From Gammaproteobacteria bacterium (lineage in GTDB: Bacteria; Pseudomonadota; Gammaproteobacteria; GCA-001735895): DNA of 64,000 nt. Below the pieces are notes generated by a model. It had not been told where the DNA came from and ran no database searches. It was given only the letters and a program-made list of their open reading frames with translations. The stretch spans positions 1-64,000 of the forward strand of contig JAJDOF010000108.1 in NCBI GenBank assembly GCA_022340305.1, read 5' to 3'. Of this stretch, positions 20,594 to 31,600 are shown one piece after another (within the stretch, counting starts at the first letter, position 1; every line of letters starts with the position of its first letter). Made by a program: the position numbers and the translations under genes.

Positions 20594-21169
20594 ATGATTT
20601 ATCTAGCCTCCCGATCGCCGCGCCGCGCTGAATTACTACGTCAGATCGGTGTCGAATACGTAGTGTATGCCAGCGACATCGATGAGCGCCAGTTGACTGC
20701 GGAATCACCGGAAGACTACGTATCCCGGCTGGCTCAGACCAAGGCCCGGGTGGCCGCCGCCGAAATTGCACAAAAGCATGCATCCTGGGTGGTACTGGCA
20801 GCGGATACTACCATCGCTATCGATGGTGAGATTATCGGTAAGCCGGCCGACTCCAGTCAGTGCCGGTGTTTTCTGCGTCGGTTGTCTGCCAGGGAGCACC
20901 TGGTGTTGACGGCGGTCGCCGTGGCAACAAGCGCAGGCCTTGATTTTCGCCTGACCCGCAATCGAGTCAAGTTCCGCGAACTGAGCGAAGTCGAGATGGC
21001 AAGCTATTGTGAGAGCCCGGAACCCATGGACAAGGCTGGAGCATACGCTATACAGGGTAAGGCAGCGGTGTTCGTGGAGCGACTGGAAGGCAGCTACTCG
21101 GCGGTAATGGGATTACCGCTGTGCGAGACGGCCGAGTTGTTGCGTGCGGCCAATATCGAGATTTTTTGA
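20594..21169 (+). CDS. Maf-family nucleotide pyrophosphatase (dTTP/UTP type)
   Basis: A 191-residue Maf protein that hydrolyses non-canonical or excess nucleoside triphosphates, often regarded as house-cleaning. The start 'MIYLASRSPRRAELLRQIG' carries the invariant 'SxSPRR' and the catalytic 'AADTTIAIDGEIIGKP' follows. 'DKAGAYAIQGKAAVFVERLEGSYSAVMGLPL' is the conserved C-terminal part. It resembles the YhdE subgroup, which acts on dTTP and UTP. rng starts 2 bp after the stop, the maf-rng order known from E. coli. Confidence 0.93.
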   Translation: MIYLASRSPRRAELLRQIGVEYVVYASDIDERQLTAESPEDYVSRLAQTKARVAAAEIAQKHASWVVLAADTTIAIDGEIIGKPADSSQCRCFLRRLSAREHLVLTAVAVATSAGLDFRLTRNRVKFRELSEVEMASYCESPEPMDKAGAYAIQGKAAVFVERLEGSYSAVMGLPLCETAELLRAANIEIF

Positions 21170-21171
21170 AT

Positions 21172-22650
21172 ATGACAATAAATGAAGAAATACTGATCAA
21201 CATTACCCCCCAGGAAACCCGGGTGGCGATCGTGGAAAATGGCGCTTTGCAGGAAGTCAGTATCGAGCGCCAGGCCAGTCGCGGTATTGTCGGCAATATC
21301 TATAAGGGTAAGGTCAACCGGGTACTGCCTGGAATGGAGGCCGCTTTTGTCGACATCGGCCTCGACAAGGCCGGTTTCCTGCATGTATCGGATATCGATA
21401 CCGTCGCTACCCACAGCAGTGGTGAAGAGAACGCCACGCGGCCGGTGATCAATGAATTGCTGCACGAAGGACAAACCCTGCTGGTGCAGGTGGTAAAGGA
21501 CCCCATGGGTACCAAGGGTGCACGACTCACCACCAGTATTTCGGTACCATCGCGTTACCTGGTGTATATGCCGAATTCAACCAGTGTTGGCATTTCGGTC
21601 AAGATCGAGGACGAGACTGAGCGCGAGCGTCTGAAGACACTGCTGGAGGCCTGCCGTGCCGAAAACCAGATTGGTGGCTGTATAATTCGTACCGCCGCGG
21701 AAGGGGTCGATGAGAGGGAATTGCAGCGTGATATCTCGTTTTTATCCAAGGTTTGGGGCGCATTGCTGAAGTCTGTCGACACCATTCCGCCGGGAACCAT
21801 TGTTCACGAGGACCTCCCATTATCGATTCGAACGCTGCGCGACATGGTTGGCGTCGATACGAATGTGGTCAAGGTTGATTCGCGCGAAACATTCCAGAAG
21901 ATGAGCGATTTTGCCAGGCGCTACATTCCTGACCTGCCGTGCCGAATTGAGCACTATCCCGGTGAACGGCCACTGTTTGACCTGTACAACATCGATGATG
22001 AATTACAGCGTGCGCTGGCACGCCAGGTTGGGCTGAAGTCGGGTGGATACCTGATCATCGATCAAACCGAGGCAATGACAACCATCGACATCAATACCGG
22101 GGCGTATGTTGGCCATCAGAATCTGGAAGAAACCATTTTCAAAACCAACATGGAAGCCTCGCAGGCAATCGCGCGGCAACTCAGGTTGCGTAACCTGGGC
22201 GGCATCATCATTATCGACTTCATCGATATGGAGCGCGAAGACCACAAACGCCAGGTGTTGAATTCGCTGCAGAAATATCTCGACAAGGATCACGCCAAAA
22301 CTCAGGTCTGTGAAGTATCGCCGCTAGGGCTGGTGGAAATGACGCGTAAGCGTACGCGGGAGAGTCTCGAGCACGTGTTATGTGAAACCTGCAAGACTTG
22401 CCATGGTCGAGGATCGCTAAAGACAACGCAAACAGTGTGCTACGAAATATTTCGCGAAATTCTGCGCGAGGCGCGATTCTACGAGGAAGCCCAGCAGTTG
22501 CTGGTGATGGCGAATCAGGATGTGGTCGATCGTCTGCTGGACGAAGAAGCTGCCAATCTCGCGGAACTGGAAACCTTTATCAAAATTCCAGTCAAATTGC
22601 AGGTGGAGGCGCATCTATCGCAGGAGTCTTATGATGTGGTGCCTGTTTAG
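21172..22650 (+). CDS. rng: Ribonuclease G
   Basis: A 492-residue RNase E/G-family endonuclease that matures the 5' end of 16S rRNA and turns over mRNA. It has an N-terminal S1 domain (about residues 38-130, 'GNIYKGKVNRVLPGMEAAFVDIG'), the catalytic Asp-rich segment 'TIDINTGAYVG' and 'GGIIIIDFIDM', and a zinc-link Cys motif 'CETCKTCHGRG'. It lacks the long C-terminal scaffold of RNase E, so RNase G is the better name. It is followed after 18 bp by yhdP, the usual neighbour. Confidence 0.95.
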   Translation: MTINEEILINITPQETRVAIVENGALQEVSIERQASRGIVGNIYKGKVNRVLPGMEAAFVDIGLDKAGFLHVSDIDTVATHSSGEENATRPVINELLHEGQTLLVQVVKDPMGTKGARLTTSISVPSRYLVYMPNSTSVGISVKIEDETERERLKTLLEACRAENQIGGCIIRTAAEGVDERELQRDISFLSKVWGALLKSVDTIPPGTIVHEDLPLSIRTLRDMVGVDTNVVKVDSRETFQKMSDFARRYIPDLPCRIEHYPGERPLFDLYNIDDELQRALARQVGLKSGGYLIIDQTEAMTTIDINTGAYVGHQNLEETIFKTNMEASQAIARQLRLRNLGGIIIIDFIDMEREDHKRQVLNSLQKYLDKDHAKTQVCEVSPLGLVEMTRKRTRESLEHVLCETCKTCHGRGSLKTTQTVCYEIFREILREARFYEEAQQLLVMANQDVVDRLLDEEAANLAELETFIKIPVKLQVEAHLSQESYDVVPV

Positions 22651-22668
22651 CCGTCGCCGGCCAGCAAA

Positions 22669-25600
22669 ATGGAAGGGTTGAAAAGACTGGGTCTGGCTGT
22701 GTTCGTCAGTGCCGTCATCCTGCTGGCCCTGATCATGGGTGGGATGCGCCTGGTGATCAGCAATATCGATTTTTTCAAACCCGAAATTGGCTATTTGCTG
22801 GAACGCGATGTCAGCAAGGGAATCGTGTTCAATCGTGTCAGCGGATCGATGAATCGCTTCAATCCGGTGCTGCTCATCGAAAATGTTTCGCTAAACCTGC
22901 CCGACCGCTCGCAGCCGTTGTTCATCGACCGTCTCGAGGTTGAGTTCGATTTTTGGAGTAGCCTGCGAAACCGTGCTCCCGTGGTACTGGAGGTCAGCGG
23001 TAAGCTCGAGAAACTGGAACTGATTCGGGATGTATCTGGATTGTGGTGGCTAAACGAGTATCAAATCGGTAGCGGTGAGGCTGTTATGCCCGGATTCTCG
23101 CAGTTCCTCGAATTGCTGCCGCGCTATTTGCAGCTCGACCTGCGGCGACTGATTATCCGTGATGAGACGCATCAGGAAACACATCAACTGTCTGGCCTGA
23201 GTGCTCGTATCAATCATCGCAAGGGCAAGTTTTTCACTCAGCTGAGTGTGGGCTTGCCGGCCGAGTTCGGACGCAGCCTGTTGCTCAAATCGGTAATAGA
23301 CCCGACCTCCAGTTTGATCTACCTGAATTCATCTGATCTGCAATTATCCCCGGTGGCACGTCTTTTCGGCATCGATACGCGGGGTCTGAAAAGTGGCGGA
23401 CTCGACGGCGAAGTGTGGCTCGACATGTCGGAGTATCGAATAACCGCGGTAAAAGGTGATCTCCTGCTAAGGCAAGGTATCCTGCAGGTCACTGCCGATA
23501 AGTCGCCACTGTCGATCGACTACCACGCAAAATTCAACTCCGCGGCGGGTAAACGGCATTGGCGCGTCAGCAGCAAGATCGATGGCCTGGTAATCGACGG
23601 CGACAAGGTGCCGGGGTTTGCTGCGCAGGTGGACATTCCCGTCGCAGCGGGTACCGATAAACTGTCTGCCTGGATTGACCGATTGCCGATCTCGAGCTTG
23701 CCGGTGGTCGCGGGTCAATGGTTACCCAATACGCTCGACAAGCAGATTTCTGATGGCCGGTTGCAGGGACTGATGCGCAATGTACTGTTCGAGATCAACT
23801 TCGATCAGGCCGAAACATTCAGGCTGGCCGCAAGCATTGAGGGCCTCAGTAGCCAGCGCTCCGCACATGTCCCGGGTGTGACCAATCTGAATGCAGACCT
23901 GGTGATGGGCAACAACCGACTTGCAGCGACATTATATGGCGAAGGTGTCAGTCTCGATTTCGGCGATCAGTTCCGTGGGCCGTTAGAAGCTGATTCGATC
24001 AGCATGCAGGCAACACTGGATCGTCAGCCATCGGGCAATTTGTTGCTGGCAGTCGATGACATTCGGTTGCGCAACCCGGATCTCAGTGCTATCGGTCGCC
24101 TGCGCCTGGAGACGGATGGGGATAACGCTCCGTTCATGTACCTGCGTGCCAGCTTTAGTGACGCAATCGCGAGCAGAACCGGGAAGTATCTTCCCGTCAA
24201 GCTGATGTCCGCCAAGATTACCGAATGGCTGGATCGAGGCATAATCGGTGGTTTCGTGCCTGCCGGAGACTTGCAGTTTCATGGTCGCCTGCGAGACATT
24301 CGCAAGCTGGCACGTGAGCGCGCGGTTGAGTTTTTCGTGGATTTCGGCGTTCGCAATGCCGAGATATTTTTTGCGCCGGGCTGGTTGCATGCGAAAAATG
24401 GGACGGGTCGAATACTGTTCCATAATGTCGGCGTCGAGTTCGATCTCGAGCAGGCCAGCTTCGACAATATCCATGGATTGAAGGTCCAGGGCGGGATAGC
24501 CAATTTCCAGCAGGCCTCGCTGGATCTGGCCATTCAGGCTGACGCAGCAACCGGGGACGCGGTGCGGGTGTGGCGCGATACGCCGGTGGGTGCACGCTTT
24601 CGAGACGTACTGGACAGGTTGCAGGATTTCAACGGTGAGGTTAGTTGTGCCATCGACATTCGCCTACCCCTGGGCTCTGGCCAGGACGAACGCAAGGTGA
24701 GTGTCGAAGTCGATTTGCAGAACTCCGCTGCGCGCGTACCCGGCTGGGGCCTCGACCTGTCGCAGATCACGGGTCGGATCAAGGTCACCGATGCCAGCGT
24801 TGCCGCGAGTAATATCTCGGCGCGTTTTTTCGGTGATCCGGTCACGATCGACATCGATAGCGATGGTCCCGGAGTGAATACACGGGTGGCGGTGCAAGGA
24901 AACCTGGCCTCGGCAAACCTGTTGCGGCGTATGCCGCCATACCTGGCCGAGGCAGTATCGGGTAACAGTGACTGGCAATTGCATCTGGACATTGCCGGAG
25001 ACGCAGCGCCGCCGGGATCTCCCTATTTACAAATCAAGGCCGCCAGTGACTTAAAGGATACCAGTGTCGCGATGCCGCTACCCTTTAACATCAACGCTGC
25101 AGAGGCGATCAGTATCAGCACCGAGGTGAATTTTTATCCACAACAGATACGATTCAGCAGCAAACTGGGAGCCAACATCCTGGGTCGTGGCTCCCTGGCG
25201 AGTATCGATGATGGTGAATTCCGTCTTGAGGCGTTAGAAATCGCATTTTTCAGCGAGCTGGCGGCAGCGCAGACTGCAGGCATCAATCTCCATGGCCAAC
25301 TTGCCGAGCTAAATATTGACGACTGGCTGGCATTTCTTTCCGGCGGTGGCGCAGACGATCCAGCATTGCTGCGATCGGTCCGTCTCAGCGTGGATCGGGC
25401 GCTAGCCTTCGGTCAAAAAATGGAGTTTCTGGTGTTCGAGTTACAGCAAGTCGAGCAGCGCTTTACTGGTGTGGTCGATGCATCGATTGTTCAGGGCCGT
25501 TTCGACTTCCCGCTTGAAATATCCGCGCAGGATCCGCTGAAAATTGATCTCGATTTCCTGGATATTAAAAAACTGGATCAGGAATCCGAGCAGACGTTCA

Positions 25601-26457
25601 AGCCTTCCAGTCTTCCCGCTGTGCGTCTCGCCAGTAAGTCGGTTCGCTACGCTGATATGTTATCCAGCGATTTGCTGTTCGAAGCTAGCCCGACCGGGGA
25701 GATCCTCAAGGTCACCGGGTTCAGTCTGCGTCACGACGCGCTGCAACTGAAAGGTAGTGGTCAGTGGCAATACGACCCGCTCACGCACAGGCACCTGTCC
25801 AGCGCCAAGGTCAATCTCAAGGGCTCCCAACTCGGAGAGTCGATGGCCAAACTCGGCTTCGGCAACAGTATGTCGGGCGGCAAGATGGAATTTAATGGAG
25901 ACTTCAGCTGGCCTGCACCGTTCTTCGACTTCAATCTGGATACGCTGGCAGGTGAGGCGCGCATGAAAATTACCGACGGTGTGATGAATAATGTGGAGCC
26001 GGGTAGTGGCCGATTTGTTGGTTTGCTGAGTTTGACCGCGTTGCCGCGGCGCCTGGGGCTGGATTTTTCTGATGTCCTCATCGGCGGCATGGCCTTCGAT
26101 GAAATTACCGGTAGCTATCGTATTGGCGCTGGCATCCTGTATACCAAAGACACGCGCGTGGATGGTCCTGCGGCCAGGATCAAGATTAGCGGAAAAACCG
26201 GTATAATAACCCGCGACTATGACCAGGTTATTCGTATCGTACCCAAAATCAGGCAGACCTTGCCATTGATCGGTGCGGTTGCCGCCAGCACTACGGTGGG
26301 CTGGGGGTTATTGTTGTTACAAAACCTTTTTAAAACAGCTATCGACGACGCCGTCGAGGTAGAATATCACGTTACCGGCAGTTGGGATGATCCCGAAATA
26401 GAATTGATAAAGGCAGTCGATGAAAAGCAGCGAGCATTACCGAAGATTGACAAATAG
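22669..26457 (+). CDS. yhdP: YhdP family AsmA-like envelope protein
   Basis: A 1262-residue giant protein with one N-terminal membrane helix (residues about 6-27) and a very long periplasmic beta-rich domain of the AsmA-like/DUF3971 type (TIGR02099 family). In E. coli YhdP, TamB and YdbH bridge the periplasm and carry phospholipids to the outer membrane. The C-terminal 'LDFSDVLIGGMAFDEITGSYRIG' and 'DGPAARIKISGKTGIITRDY' are the conserved family close. The length equals that of the E. coli homologue within a few residues. It lies in the rng-yhdP-...-tldD order. Confidence 0.92.
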   Translation: MEGLKRLGLAVFVSAVILLALIMGGMRLVISNIDFFKPEIGYLLERDVSKGIVFNRVSGSMNRFNPVLLIENVSLNLPDRSQPLFIDRLEVEFDFWSSLRNRAPVVLEVSGKLEKLELIRDVSGLWWLNEYQIGSGEAVMPGFSQFLELLPRYLQLDLRRLIIRDETHQETHQLSGLSARINHRKGKFFTQLSVGLPAEFGRSLLLKSVIDPTSSLIYLNSSDLQLSPVARLFGIDTRGLKSGGLDGEVWLDMSEYRITAVKGDLLLRQGILQVTADKSPLSIDYHAKFNSAAGKRHWRVSSKIDGLVIDGDKVPGFAAQVDIPVAAGTDKLSAWIDRLPISSLPVVAGQWLPNTLDKQISDGRLQGLMRNVLFEINFDQAETFRLAASIEGLSSQRSAHVPGVTNLNADLVMGNNRLAATLYGEGVSLDFGDQFRGPLEADSISMQATLDRQPSGNLLLAVDDIRLRNPDLSAIGRLRLETDGDNAPFMYLRASFSDAIASRTGKYLPVKLMSAKITEWLDRGIIGGFVPAGDLQFHGRLRDIRKLARERAVEFFVDFGVRNAEIFFAPGWLHAKNGTGRILFHNVGVEFDLEQASFDNIHGLKVQGGIANFQQASLDLAIQADAATGDAVRVWRDTPVGARFRDVLDRLQDFNGEVSCAIDIRLPLGSGQDERKVSVEVDLQNSAARVPGWGLDLSQITGRIKVTDASVAASNISARFFGDPVTIDIDSDGPGVNTRVAVQGNLASANLLRRMPPYLAEAVSGNSDWQLHLDIAGDAAPPGSPYLQIKAASDLKDTSVAMPLPFNINAAEAISISTEVNFYPQQIRFSSKLGANILGRGSLASIDDGEFRLEALEIAFFSELAAAQTAGINLHGQLAELNIDDWLAFLSGGGADDPALLRSVRLSVDRALAFGQKMEFLVFELQQVEQRFTGVVDASIVQGRFDFPLEISAQDPLKIDLDFLDIKKLDQESEQTFKPSSLPAVRLASKSVRYADMLSSDLLFEASPTGEILKVTGFSLRHDALQLKGSGQWQYDPLTHRHLSSAKVNLKGSQLGESMAKLGFGNSMSGGKMEFNGDFSWPAPFFDFNLDTLAGEARMKITDGVMNNVEPGSGRFVGLLSLTALPRRLGLDFSDVLIGGMAFDEITGSYRIGAGILYTKDTRVDGPAARIKISGKTGIITRDYDQVIRIVPKIRQTLPLIGAVAASTTVGWGLLLLQNLFKTAIDDAVEVEYHVTGSWDDPEIELIKAVDEKQRALPKIDK

Positions 26458-26800
26458 CCTCTGCGCTTTTTGCCTGGTGTTTTTTACCCTGGCGGCGCAG
26501 GCGAACACCTCGCGTATCTTTGTCCTCAGTGCCGATGAGTGGGCAAGGCCGCGCAGTGGGGCTGTGATTGCAGAATTCCAGGCGGTACGTGCGGCGGTCA
26601 GGTACTGGGACAAGGTCGATAATGCGGTCATCATCGTGCACTATCCTGGCGAAGACAGCGGCGAACTATGGGCAGCCGAACTGCGTGACTGGTTGATATC
26701 CCTGGGTGTGCCCTCAGATTACATTCGTCTGGTCGCGGGTACGCAGGCTGCCGACGAAATCAGGTTGCTGGTTGGCGACCGCAACGAACTGGAGCAATAG
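26420..26800 (+). CDS. Small exported protein of unknown function
   Basis: A 126-residue protein with an N-terminal signal peptide (basic start, hydrophobic 'SLCAFCLVFFTLAAQAN', probable cleavage after 'AQA', residue about 28). The mature part is an alpha/beta-looking domain with 'AAVRYWDKVDNAVIIVHYPGED', 'ELRDWLISLGVP' and 'IRLVAG'. No catalytic motif is recognised. Its ATG lies inside the last 38 bp of yhdP and its stop is 6 bp before tldD, so it should be co-translated with them. The position between yhdP and tldD suggests an envelope role, but that is inference. Confidence 0.75.
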   Translation: MKSSEHYRRLTNSLCAFCLVFFTLAAQANTSRIFVLSADEWARPRSGAVIAEFQAVRAAVRYWDKVDNAVIIVHYPGEDSGELWAAELRDWLISLGVPSDYIRLVAGTQAADEIRLLVGDRNELEQ

Positions 26801-26806
26801 CAAAAC

Positions 26807-28249
26807 ATGTCATCAATACTGGAAACCGTTGGTCGAAACATTCTCGAGCCGAGTGAACTGGGGATCGATCAACTCGGTGGATATCTCGATGCGCTGCAGG
26901 GCAAGTTCATCGATGCCGGCGATCTGTACTTTCAAACCAGTCAGCAAGAGTCCTGGGTAATGGATGACGGTATTCTGCGCGAGGGTAGTTTCAATATCGA
27001 AAAGGGTGTGGGCATTCGTGCCATGTCTGAAGAAAAAACCGGCTTTGCCTATTGCGATGATCTGCATGCCAACGCGATTACCCAGGCGGTAAACAATGCC
27101 CGTGCGATCGTGCGCCAGGGGCAGTCACGCAGCCACGGAATTTCGCTCGCAAGCCACTCGACCAGGGCTCTGTATACTTCGGAGAACCCGGTCGATGGTC
27201 AGCTCGCAGAGGACAAAGTCGCGCTGCTCAAAAAACTGGACGTTTATACCCGTTCCCTCGATACGCGTATCGAACAGGTCATCATATCCCTGTCTGGCGG
27301 TATCGATCATATCCTGGTGGCGGCGACCGATAATACCCTGGCTGCCGATATCCGCCCGCTGGTGCGCCTCAATGTCACCGTGCTGATGTGCCACCAGGAA
27401 AGGCGAGAGCAGGGTACTGCCGGCGCTGGTGGGCGACATGCCTATGATATCTTCTTCAATAGCGATAAACCTTACGAACTGGCGCGCGAGGCGGTGCGCC
27501 AGGCATCGACCAATCTGGAATCGGTTGCGACTCCGGCGGGTGCCATGCCCGTGGTACTGGGGCCGGGTTGGCCGGGTGTGTTACTGCACGAGGCGGTTGG
27601 CCACGGGCTGGAGGGCGATTTTAATCGCAAGGGAACCTCTGCATTCAGTAACCGCATCGGCGAGCAGGTGGCTTCCAGCCTGTGCACGGTAGTTGACGAT
27701 GGTACTCTGCCGGATCGTCGCGGCTCACTCAGCATCGACGACGAAGGTGTGCCCGCGCAATGCACGACCCTGATTGAAAACGGCATTCTCAAAGCCTACA
27801 TGCAGGACAAGATGAACGCTCGACTGATGGGCACCCACTCAACCTCCAATGGTCGGCGTGAATCTTTTGCCCACCTGCCGATGCCACGCATGACCAATAC
27901 CTACATGTTGCCCGGCGAGAGCGATCCGCAAGAAATCATTCGCTCGGTGAAAAAGGGACTTTATGCGGTTAACTTCGGTGGTGGTCAGGTGGATATCACC
28001 TCGGGTCGCTTCGTGTTTTCACTGTCCGAGGCTTACCTCATCGAGGACGGCAAAATTACTGCGCCCGTCAAGGGCGCCACGTTGATCGGGTCGGGCCCTG
28101 AAGTCATGGGCAAGATATCGATGGTTGGTAATAACCTCGAACTGGACCAGGGCGTCGGGGTTTGTGGCAAGGAAGGTCAATCGGTGCCGGTTGGCGTGGG
28201 TCAGCCCAGCCTGAAAATCGATGAAATTACCGTCGGTGGCACCGATTAG
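26807..28249 (+). CDS. tldD: Metalloprotease TldD
   Basis: A 480-residue PmbA/TldD-family metalloprotease. With TldE/PmbA it degrades unfolded or leader peptides, for example in microcin B17 maturation and CcdA turnover. The zinc motif HExxxH is at His261-Glu262-His266 in '[14 protein letters not shown]', and the C-terminal '[40 protein letters not shown]' is intact. It follows yhdP and a small exported-protein gene. The partner pmbA is not in this window. Confidence 0.96.
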   Translation: MSSILETVGRNILEPSELGIDQLGGYLDALQGKFIDAGDLYFQTSQQESWVMDDGILREGSFNIEKGVGIRAMSEEKTGFAYCDDLHANAITQAVNNARAIVRQGQSRSHGISLASHSTRALYTSENPVDGQLAEDKVALLKKLDVYTRSLDTRIEQVIISLSGGIDHILVAATDNTLAADIRPLVRLNVTVLMCHQERREQGTAGAGGRHAYDIFFNSDKPYELAREAVRQASTNLESVATPAGAMPVVLGPGWPGVLLHEAVGHGLEGDFNRKGTSAFSNRIGEQVASSLCTVVDDGTLPDRRGSLSIDDEGVPAQCTTLIENGILKAYMQDKMNARLMGTHSTSNGRRESFAHLPMPRMTNTYMLPGESDPQEIIRSVKKGLYAVNFGGGQVDITSGRFVFSLSEAYLIEDGKITAPVKGATLIGSGPEVMGKISMVGNNLELDQGVGVCGKEGQSVPVGVGQPSLKIDEITVGGTD

Positions 28250-28297
28250 CCGGGCGCTGCTGCGTCACGGGCTGCTCGCCGGGCCTGGCGGTGCGCG

Positions 28298-28651
28298 TCA
28301 GGTCACCGATAATGCACTGATTTCCATACCGGATTCGCCGCTTTGCAGGGTTAGCAGCCCGAGAAACTCCCCGGCGTAGCTGGAGCTGGTCAGACGCCAT
28401 ATTATGGTGACCGATTTTTCACGATGAATCGAATCGATAAATTCGAAATCATCCTCGATCGTTGTCAACAGTGGAAAGTCCTCACAGCTCTCACGGAAGT
28501 GATCTTCCGAAAGTTTCGACAGCAGGTCATTGGAAAAGCCGCGCGAAAAACGGGCATAGTCGCGCTCGCGTGCTGCGGCGATGATGTTTTTCCAGATGGG
28601 TTGCGCTACGGAGCGCAATTGTTCCTTTTGCAGGCGCGAAAATTGAGTCAT
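28298..28651 (-). CDS. Small soluble protein of unknown function, coupled to an RND pump gene
   Basis: A 117-residue protein with no signal peptide or membrane helix. It begins 'MTQFSRLQKEQLRSVAQPIW', has a charged helical first half and a beta-looking second half ('VTIIWRLTSSSYAGEFLGLL'). I do not recognise it; a nuclear-transport-factor-2-like fold is possible but not shown. Its ATG overlaps the stop of the RND pump gene by 4 bp (ATGA type), so it is translated with the pump. It ends tail to tail with tldD, with 48 bp between. Confidence 0.7.
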   Translation of the reverse strand: MTQFSRLQKEQLRSVAQPIWKNIIAAARERDYARFSRGFSNDLLSKLSEDHFRESCEDFPLLTTIEDDFEFIDSIHREKSVTIIWRLTSSSYAGEFLGLLTLQSGESGMEISALSVT

Positions 28652-31600
28652 GTGGTTTCCACAGGGGTTGAGGTTTCAGACTGTAATGCGGCGTGCGCGT
28701 CTTCATAGATCGATAGCATCGCTGGAATGACCAGCAAGATCAACAGGGTGGCGAAGGCAAGGCCAAAGGCGATCGATACGGCCATCGGAATCAGGAACTG
28801 GGCCTGGCGCGAGGTCTCGAAGAGCAATGGTGTCAGCCCGGCGATGGTCGTCATCGAAGTCAGCAACACCGCACGCAGACGTTGACAGGCTGCTTCCACC
28901 AGCGCCTCGTCTATGGCCATACCGCGAGCGCGAATCTGCCGATAAAAGATCACCAGGATAATCGAGTCATTGACGACGATGCCGGACAGGCCAAAAAAGC
29001 CAAACATCGACAGGATAGTCAGGTTCATGTCCAGCAACCAGTGGCCGAGGACCGCACCGGTCAATCCCATTGGAATGGTCAGCATGACCAGCAATGGCCA
29101 GCCATAGGATGAGAACACCCAGGCCAGCACCAGGTACATCAACACCAGTGCGATCAGCGCGCCGAGGCGCATGTCGGCAAAGGTCTCACGTTGACTGGCG
29201 GAACGTCCCTCGACGCTGATCTGTACGCCGTATTTGCTGGTGAGCGCCGGTAACGTGAACTGTTGCAGATCGGCGACGATCTCGGCGGTATTGTTAAGCG
29301 CTGCGTTAACGTCGGCGGAAACGTCGACCGACAGCATGCCGTTGAAATGACGCAAGGTTTCGAAACCTTGCGCGGAGCGCCAATCGGCGACGCTTTCAAG
29401 GGCGACAAAATCGCCATTGGCGAGCTTGATCGGTAAATGCAACAGGCTGTCCAGACGACGTTGTTCGGCATCTGGGAGTTGCAGTCTGACCTCGACTTCG
29501 TCAGCGCCTTGCTGAAAGCGTTGCAGGATAATGCCATCGTAGGCAGCGCGCAGTTGCCGTCCTATGTCGGTAATCGATAGCCCCATGGCTTCGCCCGCCG
29601 GACTCAGTTGGTAGATCAACTGTTCCCTGCCATAGGGCAGGTCGTCGTCGATCGCGCTGACTCCGGAGATGGTCTCCAGTGTTTGCGCGAGATCCAGTGC
29701 CGCGGTTTTTAGCCGATGGGCAGACGATCCGGTAAGTCGCAGGTTGAGTTCGCGTCGCGCCGGACCAACGGTACGCGAGGTGATCTGGAAACTCTCGACG
29801 CCGGGTGGAACCGTAATGCGGGATCGCCAGTTGTGGATGAAGGTTGCGTTGTCGGTACGCCGTTGATCCGAGCCGACCAGTTCGACGTACAGTGAACCCA
29901 CCCGTTCACCGTTAATAGCCCTGCCACGCCCCACGGTGGAGGCGTGCGAGCGGTAGTAGGTCGATACGACCGTTTCGTCGATCTGCGCAATCGTATTCAG
30001 TAACTCGTCCTCTACCTGCTCAACAAAGCGGTCGACAACCGTACTGTCGGTGCCGGAGACAAAGCGTACATTCGCATAAACCGTGGTCGATTCAGGAGAA
30101 GGGAAAAACTGCCAGCCGGTCTTGCCACTGACGAATAGTCCTGCGGCAAGCAGCAGAAAACCGATAGCACAGGCGATAGTGGTCCAGCGAAACTCGATGG
30201 CAAGGGTGACCAGGTTGCGAAACCAGTGATCGCGCAGGCGGGCAAAGCCGCGATTGAGCCACTGGCGAATGCGCGATGGCTTTACCTCTCGACCCTTGAC
30301 AAAGGCATGGCGCAGATGACCGGGCAAAATCAGGAAACTTTCGATCAGCGAGGCCACGATGACGCAGATAATGACGATTGGTATCGCAATCATAATACTA
30401 CCCATACGTCCGCCGATCAGCATTAACGGCAGAAAGGCGGCGATGGTCGTCAGCGATGAGGCGAGTACCGGGGCGAGCATGCGCCTGGCACCTCCCTCCG
30501 AAGCCATCAGTGGGTCCTCTCCCATATCGAAATGCGCCTGGGCGTCCTCGCCGACAACGATTGCATCATCGACAATAATGCCGAGCGCCATGATCAGGGC
30601 AAACAGGCTGATCATATTGATCGACCCACCCACCAGGTACAACACCGCCAACGTCGCCATGAACGATACCGGGATACCGACCGCAACCCAGAATGCTACC
30701 CGCGTCGACAGGAACAGGTACAGAATAATCAGGACCAGCGCCAGTCCGCTGGCGCCATTTTTTACCAGCAAAAGGATGCGATCCTTGATCAGTTGCCAGC
30801 TCTCATTGAATACCTGGATTTTAATATTTGCCGGTAACTGTTGGCGGGCATTGTCGAGCCAGTTCTGCAGGATCTGCGCTGCTTCCAGCGAATCGCCAGT
30901 TTCGTTACGCCGCAATACCATCACCAACGCGTTGCTGCCGGCAAGACTAATGGTCGGCGATCCGGGTAAATGTCGCTGTTCGATGTGCGCGATATCACCG
31001 AGGTTTATGCGCTTGTCAGCCTCGCTGATGATCGCGAGGCTGGCGAAGTCCTGGGGAGTTCTGCGCTGGTTCTGGCTACGGATTTCGCGCGCGCCGTCCT
31101 CTTCACCAATCTGGCCAGCGGGCAGATCCTGGCTGTCGGCATCGATTCTGCGCGCCAGTTCGTCGATCCCGATGCCGAGGCGCTGCATTTGTTCAGCGGC
31201 AATTTCGATTTTTATCTGTTGCTGGGGCAGGCCCTGAATGTCGATCTTGTCGATGCCGGCATTGATCAATTCCTGTTCGAACTGGCGCGCGAGCATGCGC
31301 AATTCTTCGATGTGGGTCGGTCCACTGATGAGCAGGCGCGCCACCGATTCGTAACGCACGAGTTGGACTACCTTTGGCTGTTCGGCATCGTCGGGCAGGT
31401 TCTGAAAGTCGTCCACCTGCCTTTTGACTTCATCCAGTGCCAGCGACATATTGGTTTTTTCGTCGAATTCGAGCGTAATGCCGGAAGACCCGCTGGCCGA
31501 GGTCGACGTCATTTCCTTGAGGTGGTCGACGCTGCGTAACCTCTGCTCTAACGGGATGGTTATTCCCGCTTCAATGTCTTCGGCGCTTGCACCGCTCCAG

